Of a stretch of 64,000 nucleotides of DNA, positions 10,499-16,858 are shown one piece after another; the stretch's first letter is position 1, and the number at the start of each line of letters is the position of its first letter. The notes beneath the pieces are model-generated. The model was not told the DNA's origin. It did no database searches and saw nothing but the letters and a program-made list of their open reading frames with translations. The stretch is from positions 4,278,001 through 4,342,000 of the forward strand of contig OZ242340.1 of the NCBI GenBank assembly GCA_965208525.1. Direction: 5' to 3'. The DNA comes from VXYL01 sp965208525 (GTDB lineage: Bacteria; Pseudomonadota; Gammaproteobacteria; Pseudomonadales; Azotimanducaceae). Made by a program: the position numbers and the translations under genes.

Positions 10499-10737
10499 AA
10501 AAAACCGGAGAAAGTCAAACAAATACGTGCGCTCGGGCACCGACTTTGCTAGAGTGCCCGCCGGGTTTCTAGAGGTAGCCTTTGAGTCGTGCCAGCATAA
10601 GCGCACAGCGCGAAATCTCCAATTGGCGCGGATTGTGCAACCGCCAGAACGGCGGGTGCGTCGGGGGAAGACCAGTCGAGCATCCGATGGGCGCAGCAAT
10701 GCGTTGCAGCCGCCCATTGCAGGAGGGAGGACGACCA
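10499..10737. other. intergenic region before the 66-residue protein
   Basis: No gene seen. A GGGCAC...GTGCCC inverted repeat (about 10537-10560) could form a weak hairpin after sufE. The region closes with a strong Shine-Dalgarno run GGAGGGAGGA just before the small gene; no convincing sigma70 promoter was found. Confidence 0.4.
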
Positions 10738-10937
10738 TGAGTCGCGCACAGAAGAACCGCGTTACGCAATCCAACATCGAGATTCGCAAGGGACTAGAGC
10801 GCGACCTCGCCGCTTTCCTCGCTTCCGGCAAGAAGATCGAGCACGTCCCCATGGGCGTCAGCGGCCAGGACAAGCTGGGCCGCAGCAAGAACATCGTCAT
10901 CTCCCGTCGCCGCAAGACCACCGCCAAGGCAAGTTAA
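10738..10937 (+). CDS. small basic conserved-looking protein, unknown function
   Basis: A 66-residue very basic protein preceded by a strong GGAGGGAGGA ribosome binding site, which is the main evidence that it is translated. The N-terminal half has the helix IRKGLERDLAAFLASGKKIEHVP and the C-terminus is KNIVISRRRKTTAKAS, rich in Lys/Arg. The pattern of a short helix followed by AFLxxGxKI and a basic or flexible tail loosely recalls SutA-like RNA-polymerase-associated proteins of Pseudomonas, but the likeness is too weak for a name. Nucleic-acid or ribosome association is only a guess from charge. Confidence 0.65.
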
Positions 10938-10984
10938 CCGGCCTTAGCGGGGCCTTAAGGAGGGAGGGCACCGAACCAGCCCCT

Positions 10985-11117
10985 GCCATGCGAGGGCCTC
11001 GCTGGAAGGAGGGCGTCCCGCCCTCCAAGCGTGCCGAAGGCGCGCACGCAGCGGAGCCCGGCCAAGGCCACCGCAAGCAAGCGTCCCAGACAACGCCAAC
11101 AAAGCGCCAGCCTCGAC
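10985..11117 (-). repeat. dispersed repeat family B, copy 1
   Basis: About 133 bases matching, on the reverse strand, two copies at 16437-16572 and 16585-16735. Shared blocks are GGCTGGCGCTTTGTTGGCGT, CTCCGCTGCGTGCGCGCC, TTCGGCACGCTTGGAGGGCG and CCTCGCATGG. Located between the small basic protein and the end of the glycosyltransferase gene. Confidence 0.8.
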
Positions 11118-11123
11118 TCACTG

Positions 11124-11744
11124 CTAGCGCGGAACTTCTGGTCCCCCAAGCTGAAGGGGACTGCCCGCCTGCCAGCGGCGGTAGTCGCTGACCGTGTCCA
11201 CATCCCACAGCGCCTTGGTCAGCGCAACGCGTTGGCCGCCCGTCCGTGCCAGCGTGCACTCCATCACGCAGGGCGTGCCCCAGGGAATGCCACGGAAGAC
11301 CTTCGGCGCCGGCGCATGCATGCCGACGAGGCAATAGCCGCCGTCTTCGGTCGGTGTGAACGCCACATCCGCCCGCGCAAGGCGCGCCAAAGCATCATCC
11401 ACATGCGCCGCAGTGAGCGTCGGCACATCGCTGCCTACCAGCACGTGCACCCCATCCTCGAACGCCGCCAGCATCCTTGCACCGAGGTCTCCAGCCGGCT
11501 GCTGGCGCCGTGGCAGCGCCGATGCGCCCGGTGGCAACTCGCCCTCGCCCGCGAGCCAGAGCTCCGAGTCGAAGGCTTCCGTGCCCGGTGCGAGCGCCGT
11601 CAGCGTGTCTTGCAAGAGCGCGAGATGGACCTCAAGCGCTGCCTGGTCACCGATGTCCGCGGCCAATCGCCGCTTCACCGCTCCGAGCCGGCCCGCCCGC
11701 GCGAAAATCGCGAGCCGCGACCGGCTCTTGGCACCCACGTTCAA
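11124..11744 (-). CDS. DUF2064 family glycosyltransferase-like protein (TIGR04282 type)
   Basis: A 206-residue GT-A-like protein of the family called rSAM/selenodomain-associated transferase 1. It has SRLAIFARAGRLGAVKRRLA (nucleotide-binding start), the acidic HVLVGSDVPTLTAAHVDDAL segment, and VAFTPTEDGGYCLVGMH, all diagnostic for DUF2064. TTG 11744 is preferred because it overlaps the upstream stop as TTGA, like the ATGA and GTGA couplings in this operon; GTG 11738 is the alternative. The last dozen residues (PLQLGGPEVPR) are encoded by a repeat (GCGGAACTTCTGGTC... type) that supplies the stop. Substrate unknown. Confidence 0.82.
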   Translation of the reverse strand: MNVGAKSRSRLAIFARAGRLGAVKRRLAADIGDQAALEVHLALLQDTLTALAPGTEAFDSELWLAGEGELPPGASALPRRQQPAGDLGARMLAAFEDGVHVLVGSDVPTLTAAHVDDALARLARADVAFTPTEDGGYCLVGMHAPAPKVFRGIPWGTPCVMECTLARTGGQRVALTKALWDVDTVSDYRRWQAGSPLQLGGPEVPR

Positions 11745-12514
11745 GTGCCCCTGCGCCCGCGCCGTGTACGCCCCCTGAGCGGTGGATGCGCCTCGTCGGC
11801 CCTGGCAGTCGGCATGCGCGGATCGCTGTCGTAGTAGTCCCTCGCCAACACCTCGGCCGGCTCGCCGAGCCAGTAGCGCACGCGCAGGGCCCACATCTGC
11901 AGCACCGTCGGGAGCAGGCCATCGCGCTGCCAACGTCGTGCCGAAGTCACGAGCGGTGCCCGCACGCGGATCGGCACGCCCACGCGGCGCAATCGTCGCG
12001 CCAGTTCGATGTCCTCCATCAGGGGCTGATCGGGCACGCCGCCGACGGCTTCTAGCAGGTGGCGGTGGACGAACATGCCCTGATCGCCCGTGCATATGTG
12101 CGTGGCAGCGGAACGCAGGTTCATGGTCTTCGCGACAATGCCCATGCGCCAATCGTCCGCCTCGAACGCGACGTCGCAGCGACCCCACGCGGGTCGGTCG
12201 GCGACGGCTTCGAGCGCGCGTACGAGCCGCCCGCTCACGCGGCTGTCGGCGTGCAGGAACCAGAGCCAGTCGTGACCGCGCTCGATGGCGTACTCGGCAC
12301 CAAGTCGCAGTTGCCGTCCTCGGCCCGGTGCCGAGCGCAGCAACTCGCCGGTGCCGTCGCCCATCAGCTCCTCGGCCAATGCAGCACCGCCGTCGGTGCT
12401 GTCACCGTCCACCACCAGCAGGGGCCAGTGCGCGGCTTTTTCGCGCAGATCCGCGACCACCCGCTTCAAGGCAGTCGCATCGTTGCGCAGCGGCACCACG
12501 ACGCAAGGCGTCAT
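11741..12514 (-). CDS. glycosyltransferase family 2 protein (TIGR04283 type)
   Basis: A 257-residue GT-A fold transferase of the rSAM/selenodomain-associated transferase 2 type. Visible are VVPLRNDATALKRVVADL, VVDGDSTDGGAALAEE, the metal-binding acidic motif in WLWFLHADSRVS, and a late LMEDIELARRLRRVG (the ED of GT2 enzymes). No long membrane segment except a weak hydrophobic stretch near the end, so it is probably cytosolic or peripheral. It starts with ATG overlapping the hydrolase stop, and is coupled to the DUF2064 gene, its usual partner. The acceptor is unknown. Confidence 0.87.
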   Translation of the reverse strand: MTPCVVVPLRNDATALKRVVADLREKAAHWPLLVVDGDSTDGGAALAEELMGDGTGELLRSAPGRGRQLRLGAEYAIERGHDWLWFLHADSRVSGRLVRALEAVADRPAWGRCDVAFEADDWRMGIVAKTMNLRSAATHICTGDQGMFVHRHLLEAVGGVPDQPLMEDIELARRLRRVGVPIRVRAPLVTSARRWQRDGLLPTVLQMWALRVRYWLGEPAEVLARDYYDSDPRMPTARADEAHPPLRGRTRRGRRGT

Positions 12515-14544
12515 GCGGTCATCGAGGGCAGGTCCGCTGGCATCTTGGCGGCGATGTCATAGCGGCTGAGGCTGTTCGCCACCACTAGCTCAACATCCTC
12601 CTCAAGCAGGTAGCGCTGCCGGGCGAGGCGCTCCGCCACCTCTCGCACGCGCGTCTCATATGTCGCGCGTGAGAGCTCGATGGGCCGAAACAGGGAGAAG
12701 CCGACGAACATGGCCGCCTGCGTCGGCGCACTGTGATCGGGATGCCGTGGATTCCAGCCGGTGTGGCAGCCGAGCGGCACCTCGATGTCGGGCAGGCGGA
12801 TGCCGGCCACCTCGTTGAACGTATCGTCCACATCGGCGACGAGTCGCGCATAGGCGGCGGCCTCGACGGCAGGGAAGGTGCAGATGCCCTCGGCCGCGGA
12901 CGCGCCGAGTTGCACTTGCGCGAGACCGCCGAGCTCGCCCGCATCGAGGGTGGCGAGGCCCCCTTGCCGAGCGAATTTGGCGAGCACGGCGCCGCGTTCC
13001 ACCAACGTGCCTGCGCCCAGGGTCGGCACGCGGGATTCCGGCGGCACAATGCCACGGCTCCAACGCTCGAGGTTCACCAACGCCGCGCGCACAAGGGGGC
13101 CGTGATCGACCACGTTGAACGGATAGCGCGCCCGCTCGCCGCTGACCGCAAACGTGTCGGTGCGCGGCAGGGTGCCGTTCGTGTGCTGGGTTCCGGCGAA
13201 CAGGTAGTTGCGCTCGTCGGGGTGGCTCGCGAGGTCGCGCTGGCCGTCGGGGGAGACGTGGGTCAGCGCCGCATCGCCGCGCCAGTATTCCCACGAAGTG
13301 TTGGTGAGCATCACCTTCGGCATGTGTTCTAGACGCTCGTAAAGGCCGTCCGTCGTGCCGCCGATGGGGTCGGCTTGGCGGACGCCGGCGAAGGGGAACC
13401 GCTGGCCAAGGCCCAGCACGCCGGCAGCGGAGGGTTGTGCGAAACGATGGTTGAAGTCGCCACGCTGCCCACCGGCGATGTGGGCATGAACGCCGTCAAA
13501 CACGGCTTTGCCGTCTTCGTTGACGTTGAGTCCTGCGTGCAGGAGATGGCGCAGCACGCGCCCCGTCTGCGAGGCACCGAAGGCCAGCACGCGGTCGAAG
13601 CCGCCGCTTGTGGGGTCTTCCTTGCAAGCTCCTCTAGCGAGGGGAGGCCCCTCCCGCTCGCGCGCCCTTGCGGGCGCGTTGGAAGTTCCGCTTTCGCGGA
13701 ACTTCTGGTCGCCTGGGCTGAAGGCTCCTCGACGTAGCGCGGCGGCGGCGTCGCGCAGCGCCAGCAGGCCGCAGCCCACTATCGGTGCGCCGCGGGCGCG
13801 ATAGACCAGGGTGTAGATGCGGCCGGCGCGAAAGCCCCCGTCAAGGTGGATGTGCTTGGCACTCGGTATCAGCTTCCCCTCGCGGATTCGGGCAAAGCGC
13901 CAGGCGCTGCGCGGTAGTTGCACCTGGGGCGCGTTGTCGTGGGCGCGCTCGAACAGGCGGTCGCCGAGGAGCTCCGCCGCGCTAGAGGAGCTCGCCGGCG
14001 GATAGAGCACCTCGCCGAGCTGGCCGAAGGAGACGAACGGGCGGTTCGAGCCCGGCTGCACGCGACAGATCACGTCGCCCGCGACCGGCGCGCCATCCAC
14101 CAGCGCTTCGGGCGGCGCGAGGCCGAGGCCGGCGGCGACTCCCCATTGCCAGCCGATGGACGCGAGCGCGAAGCCGCGTTCGAACAGGAAGCCGTCGCCG
14201 GGCGCGCAGGGGTCGGCTAGGAGGTCTTCAGGCCTGGCCCGGTTGAACATCGAAAACGACAGCCGCCGCCCGCGGTTCGGAACATCGATCAGGAGCGTGC
14301 GTGCCGGTTTGCCAGCACCTCCGGCGACGGTGTGGATGAACGTGAAGTCGCCGTGAAAGCGGACCTTGCCGTCGTCGTCCCGAGGCGCGTGGACGAGATC
14401 GACCACGGCGGCGTTGCGCGGGGATTCGGGATCGACCGCATAGTGAATGCGGCCGTGGCTGATCTCGAACGGGCCGAAGTCGCCGAACAGCCGGCCGCCG
14501 GCATAGGGCCCGTGCTCGGTTACCTCGAACGACTCGACCGTCAC
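12511..14544 (-). CDS. alpha/beta hydrolase domain protein (PF20091 type) with repeat-derived insert
   Basis: A 677-residue protein resembling the large alpha/beta-hydrolase-domain family without a signal peptide. The nucleophile elbow is GASQTGR (RVLAFGASQTGRVLRHLL), followed by FDGVHAHIAGGQRGDFNHRF and, late, GTQHTNGTLP and IPLG-like IEVPLGCHTGWN. Residues about 272-306 (GDQKFRESGTSNAPARARER... GPPLARGA) are encoded by a palindromic repeat inserted in frame between the ALRDAAAALRR helix and the nucleophile strand. It starts with GTG overlapping the UGSC stop (GTGA). Esterase or lipase activity is possible; function in the selenoprotein operon is unknown. Confidence 0.8.
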   Translation of the reverse strand: MTVESFEVTEHGPYAGGRLFGDFGPFEISHGRIHYAVDPESPRNAAVVDLVHAPRDDDGKVRFHGDFTFIHTVAGGAGKPARTLLIDVPNRGRRLSFSMFNRARPEDLLADPCAPGDGFLFERGFALASIGWQWGVAAGLGLAPPEALVDGAPVAGDVICRVQPGSNRPFVSFGQLGEVLYPPASSSSAAELLGDRLFERAHDNAPQVQLPRSAWRFARIREGKLIPSAKHIHLDGGFRAGRIYTLVYRARGAPIVGCGLLALRDAAAALRRGAFSPGDQKFRESGTSNAPARAREREGPPLARGACKEDPTSGGFDRVLAFGASQTGRVLRHLLHAGLNVNEDGKAVFDGVHAHIAGGQRGDFNHRFAQPSAAGVLGLGQRFPFAGVRQADPIGGTTDGLYERLEHMPKVMLTNTSWEYWRGDAALTHVSPDGQRDLASHPDERNYLFAGTQHTNGTLPRTDTFAVSGERARYPFNVVDHGPLVRAALVNLERWSRGIVPPESRVPTLGAGTLVERGAVLAKFARQGGLATLDAGELGGLAQVQLGASAAEGICTFPAVEAAAYARLVADVDDTFNEVAGIRLPDIEVPLGCHTGWNPRHPDHSAPTQAAMFVGFSLFRPIELSRATYETRVREVAERLARQRYLLEEDVELVVANSLSRYDIAAKMPADLPSMTA
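13625..13729. repeat. palindromic repeat inserted in frame in the hydrolase gene
   Basis: About 105 bases made of three palindromes: CTCTAGCGAGGGGAGGCCCC, CGCGCCCTTGCGGGCGCG and GAAGTTCCG-CTTTCG-CGGAACTTC, ending in CTGGGCTGAAGGCTCCT. Related blocks occur at 14550-14637 (twice), around 11130-11160 and at 63331-63420. It is divisible by three and keeps the host reading frame open. Confidence 0.8.
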
Positions 14545-15155
14545 GGCGTTCCTCTAGCGAGGGGCGGCCCCTCGCTCCCGCTGAAGGCTCCTCTAGCGAG
14601 GGGAAGCCCCTCGCGCTCCCCTGGGCTGAAGGCTCCGCCCGTGAGGATTCGCTGTCCTTGGGCGAAGGCGTCGGCCGCGCGAACGCGGATTTCGGGCGGC
14701 GTCCGGCTGCCGATGGGGTGGTCCACCATGGCGAACGGATAGTCCGACACGCCGAGGGTGCGGGCGATGTTGCGCCCGGTGAGTTCGAACGGATGGGTGC
14801 AGATCACCAGCGCCGGCTTGCCGAGCTGTTCGAAGGAGATGCCGTCATGCACACTGCACGTTGAGCAGCTCCCTCAATCCCCCACCGCCGTGATGAGGAA
14901 ATCCGACTCGGCGGCGAGCTCGGCAAGGAAGTCCGGCGGTGCCGGACGACTGGCGTTGCGCTTGTCGAGCAACTGCGTCACCGAGCAGCCGAGATCGCGC
15001 TCGAAGTGCGCGGCGGTCTCGTGCAAGAGCGCGTCGGCATTGGCCTTGCCGTTCGACAAGAGCCCGACTTTCAGGCGCGAGAGGTCCGCTAGCCTCGGCG
15101 CCATGCTGCGTTTCTGACCGCCGCCGATGCCGGCGGGGTCCACCATCTGGATCAT
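14541..15155 (-). CDS. UGSC family selenoprotein (UGA94 read as selenocysteine)
   Basis: Reads as one 204-residue protein if the TGA at 14876-14874 is selenocysteine: ...LITAVGD-U-GSCSTCSVHDGISFEQLGKP. The U-G-S-C motif is the defining feature of the UGSC (seleno)protein family, a redox-type motif of unknown reaction. Upstream are LKVGLLSNGKANADALLHE and DLGCSVTQLLDKRN; downstream are PALVICTHPFELTGRNIARTLG and YPFAMVDHPIGSRTPPEIRVRA. Frame is kept on both sides of TGA, and a SECIS-like hairpin follows it. Start ATG 15155 has AAAGGAG upstream. The C-terminal 30 residues (GAFSPGEREGLPLARGAFSG...) are repeat-encoded. Standard gene callers will split this gene in two. Confidence 0.88.
14550..14637. 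repeat. two tandem copies of the CTCTAGCGAGGGG palindrome
   Basis: Bases 14550-14590 and 14591-14637 are imperfect copies of CCTCTAGCGAGGGG...GCCCCTCGC..CTCCC..CTGAAGGCTCC. They encode the C-terminal tail of the UGSC selenoprotein in frame. The same unit is present in the hydrolase insert (13625-13729) and, inverted, twice at 63331-63420. Confidence 0.8.
14835..14872 (-). promoter_or_regulatory. predicted bacterial SECIS hairpin of the UGSC selenoprotein
   Basis: Counting from the base after UGA, bases 14-19 (CGUGCA) pair with bases 23-28 (UGCAUG, one G-U pair) around a GUG loop, so a GU apical loop sits 19 bases after UGA. Outer pairs GGAG/CUCC and UGC/GCA extend the stem. Spacing and the GU in the loop match the known E. 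coli fdhF SECIS geometry (SelB recognition). Folding was done by eye. Confidence 0.7.
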
Positions 15156-15219
15156 CGTCTTCTCCTTTCGTCACAAGTTTCGTGCAGGCGCGCCCTTCAG
15201 GGCGCGCAGGCTCACCCCA
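15156..15219. repeat. GCGCGCCCTGAAGGGCGCGC palindrome between operon genes
   Basis: The short spacer between the unknown partner gene and the UGSC gene contains the palindrome GGCGCGCCCTTCAGGGCGCG (about 15187-15207), the same family as at 2237, 16770, 41150 and 48660, then the AAAGGAG ribosome binding site of the UGSC gene. Confidence 0.7.
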
Positions 15220-16269
15220 TCAACAGTCGATGCAGACGCCAATGGGCTTGGTCTGCATCAACGAGCCGCGGCCTCGGCTCCAGGAAGGGATGAAGGCCGA
15301 GTGACCGCCGGCGTCGCCGCCGGCGACCGTGATCAGGATGTCATCCGCACTGTAGCCGCGATGCATGTCCTCGCGCCCCTGGCGCTCGTACTCGCGTGGC
15401 ACGAACTTCATCACCCGCTGCATGGCGGCCACCGGTTGGCGCGCCTGCTCGAAGAGGTACTCGCGCACATCGGCCTTGCTCCAGCCGGTGCTGGCGACGA
15501 TTTCAGCGTGTTCGGGCGACAGCACCACCACGGACTCGCCGGCAGTGATGCAGCCAAGATTGGCCATTGAGTCTGCCACCGAGTCGAGGATGGACTCCGG
15601 CGTGTTGCCGCCGTGGTTCTCGACGTTGCAGAAGCCAGCGCCGGCATAGACCGTGACGCTGGAGATGTCCGGGCCGTAGCCGAATTCCTCGTGCAGGGGC
15701 GGCCACGGGTTGCGCTCGGACCGTTCGGCGATGCACATCGTGTGTTTGCCGGGGTGGCCTTGGGTGGACTGGTCGGCGATGCCCGGCGTCATGCGAAAGA
15801 CGTTCAGAAGAACGAGCCGCATGGCTCGACCGATGGTGGCGTTGGCGCGGTTGCCGGGGCCGAAGACGTTGCCGGCGGCGTTCATGCCGATGTCCTGCAC
15901 CACTGGCCCGCTGACGATCAGCATCTGGCAGGAACCGCCGGTGCTGGCCGCGGAGCCGTGATAGTTGTAGGGCGTCTCACCCGCGGCTTCGAGTGCCGCG
16001 ACCACAACGGGAAAGTACTCCGGCAAACACCCCGCCATCACGGCATTCGCGGCCGCGGCTAGGATCGAGCACTCGAGGCCCGTGGTCGGGTGCGCCGCAA
16101 TCACCGTCTCCGGCGGACGCCCCTCCATCGCCAGCATCGCCTCCACCCGCGACTGCTCCGGCGGTACCACCGGCAAGCCGTCGGTCCAGCCGTTGTCGAA
16201 ACACGCGTCGATGGCCGCCAACGCATCATCCGGCGCGGACACCAACTGCGCCGCGTCCGTGCTCCCCAC
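15220..16269 (-). CDS. uncharacterised protein encoded with UGSC selenoprotein, C-terminal CxxC
   Basis: A 349-residue protein not assigned to a function. It begins near DDALAAIDACFDNGWTDGLP and continues VVPPEQSRVEAML, HPTTGLECSILAAAANAVMAG, a STGGSCQMLIVSGPVVQDIG segment, NVFGPGNRANATIGRAMRLV, and ends in KPIGVCIDC, a terminal CxxC suited to thiol or metal chemistry. Start GTG 16269 is chosen because AAGGGGAG precedes it; the longer frame upstream has no ribosome site. First gene of the five-gene operon and 64 bases before the UGSC gene, so it probably works with that selenoprotein (inference). No signal peptide or clear membrane helices. Confidence 0.8.
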   Translation of the reverse strand: MGSTDAAQLVSAPDDALAAIDACFDNGWTDGLPVVPPEQSRVEAMLAMEGRPPETVIAAHPTTGLECSILAAAANAVMAGCLPEYFPVVVAALEAAGETPYNYHGSAASTGGSCQMLIVSGPVVQDIGMNAAGNVFGPGNRANATIGRAMRLVLLNVFRMTPGIADQSTQGHPGKHTMCIAERSERNPWPPLHEEFGYGPDISSVTVYAGAGFCNVENHGGNTPESILDSVADSMANLGCITAGESVVVLSPEHAEIVASTGWSKADVREYLFEQARQPVAAMQRVMKFVPREYERQGREDMHRGYSADDILITVAGGDAGGHSAFIPSWSRGRGSLMQTKPIGVCIDC

Positions 16270-16436
16270 GCGACTCCCCTTAAGACTCCCTAAGCGAATG
16301 CCGCAGTGTGCGACGATGGCCTCCTTTGGGCAAGTCAGGTGGCGCCTCTGGAGGAAGGGCATCTCGCCCTCTATCGTGCCGCAGGCACGTCAAGGCATGG
16401 CGGACGCCAGCGAGCAGAGGCTGCTTTGTTGGTGGT

Positions 16437-16572
16437 GTTGTTTGCGGCTGGCGCCTGTTGGCGTTGTCTGGGACGCGGGTTTCGGTGGCCTTGGTCGGCT
16501 CCGCTGCGTGCGCGCCTTCGGCACGCTTGAAGGGCGAGCGCCCTCCGTCCAGAGGCGGCCTCGCATGGAAGG
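16437..16572 (+). repeat. dispersed repeat family B, copy 2
   Basis: Contains GGCTGGCGCCTGTTGGCGTT, GTCTGGGACGCGGGTT, CTCCGCTGCGTGCGCGCCTT, CGGCACGCTTGAAGGGC and CCTCGCATGGAAGGGG. Followed directly by copy 3 in the same orientation, so this pair is a tandem duplication of about 148 bases. Confidence 0.8.
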
Positions 16573-16584
16573 GGCTGGATTCTC

Positions 16585-16735
16585 GGTGGCGTTGTTCGAG
16601 GCTGGCGCTTTGTCGGCGTTGTCTCGAGCACGGGTTGCGGTGGCTTCGGCAGGCTCCGCTGCGTGCGCGCCTTCGGCACGCTTGGAGGGCGGGACGCCCT
16701 CCCTCCAAAGGCCCTCGCAGGGCAGGGGTTGTTGC
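16585..16735 (+). repeat. dispersed repeat family B, copy 3
   Basis: Second tandem copy: GAGGCTGGCGCTTTGTCGGC, CGGGTTGCGGTGGCTTCGG, CTCCGCTGCGTGCGCGCC, GGAGGGCGGGACGCCCTCC and CCTCGCAGGGCAGGGG. Its GGAGGGCGGGACGCCCTCC palindrome is also found alone at 2118. Confidence 0.8.
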
Positions 16736-16858
16736 TTCGCGTTGGCTGGCGGGCTTTGTTCTAGGAGGGCGGCGCTAGCGCGCCCTGACGGGCGCACGTG
16801 CTCGCATGCGCTCGCAGCTACGGCTAGGAGCCAGCGCCGTTTTCTACGGCGCCGGCTC

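Larger units (their letters stand above)
16270..16858. other. 589-bp intergenic region packed with repeats
   Basis: No gene is supported. It holds two direct copies of dispersed repeat family B (entries below), partial repeats around 16350-16400 with GAGGAAGGGCATCTCGCCCTC, the GCGCGCCCTGACGGGCGC palindrome near 16773, and a terminal inverted repeat GGCTAGGAGCC...GGCTCCTAG (16822-16862) just after the phytase-like stop that could form its terminator stem. Confidence 0.6.

Noticed and set aside
9434..10927. 497-codon frame antisense to sufT, sufE and the small protein
   Set aside because: No recognisable domain; crosses three supported genes.
15218..15222. TGA after C-I-D-C of the UGSC partner as another selenocysteine codon
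   Set aside because: Downstream frame runs into a palindromic repeat and the next ribosome site without any conserved-looking sequence; taken as a true stop.
16300..16800. CRISPR-like array in the repeat-rich gap
   Set aside because: Repeats are about 150 bases, only two tandem copies, no short regular spacers and no cas genes.
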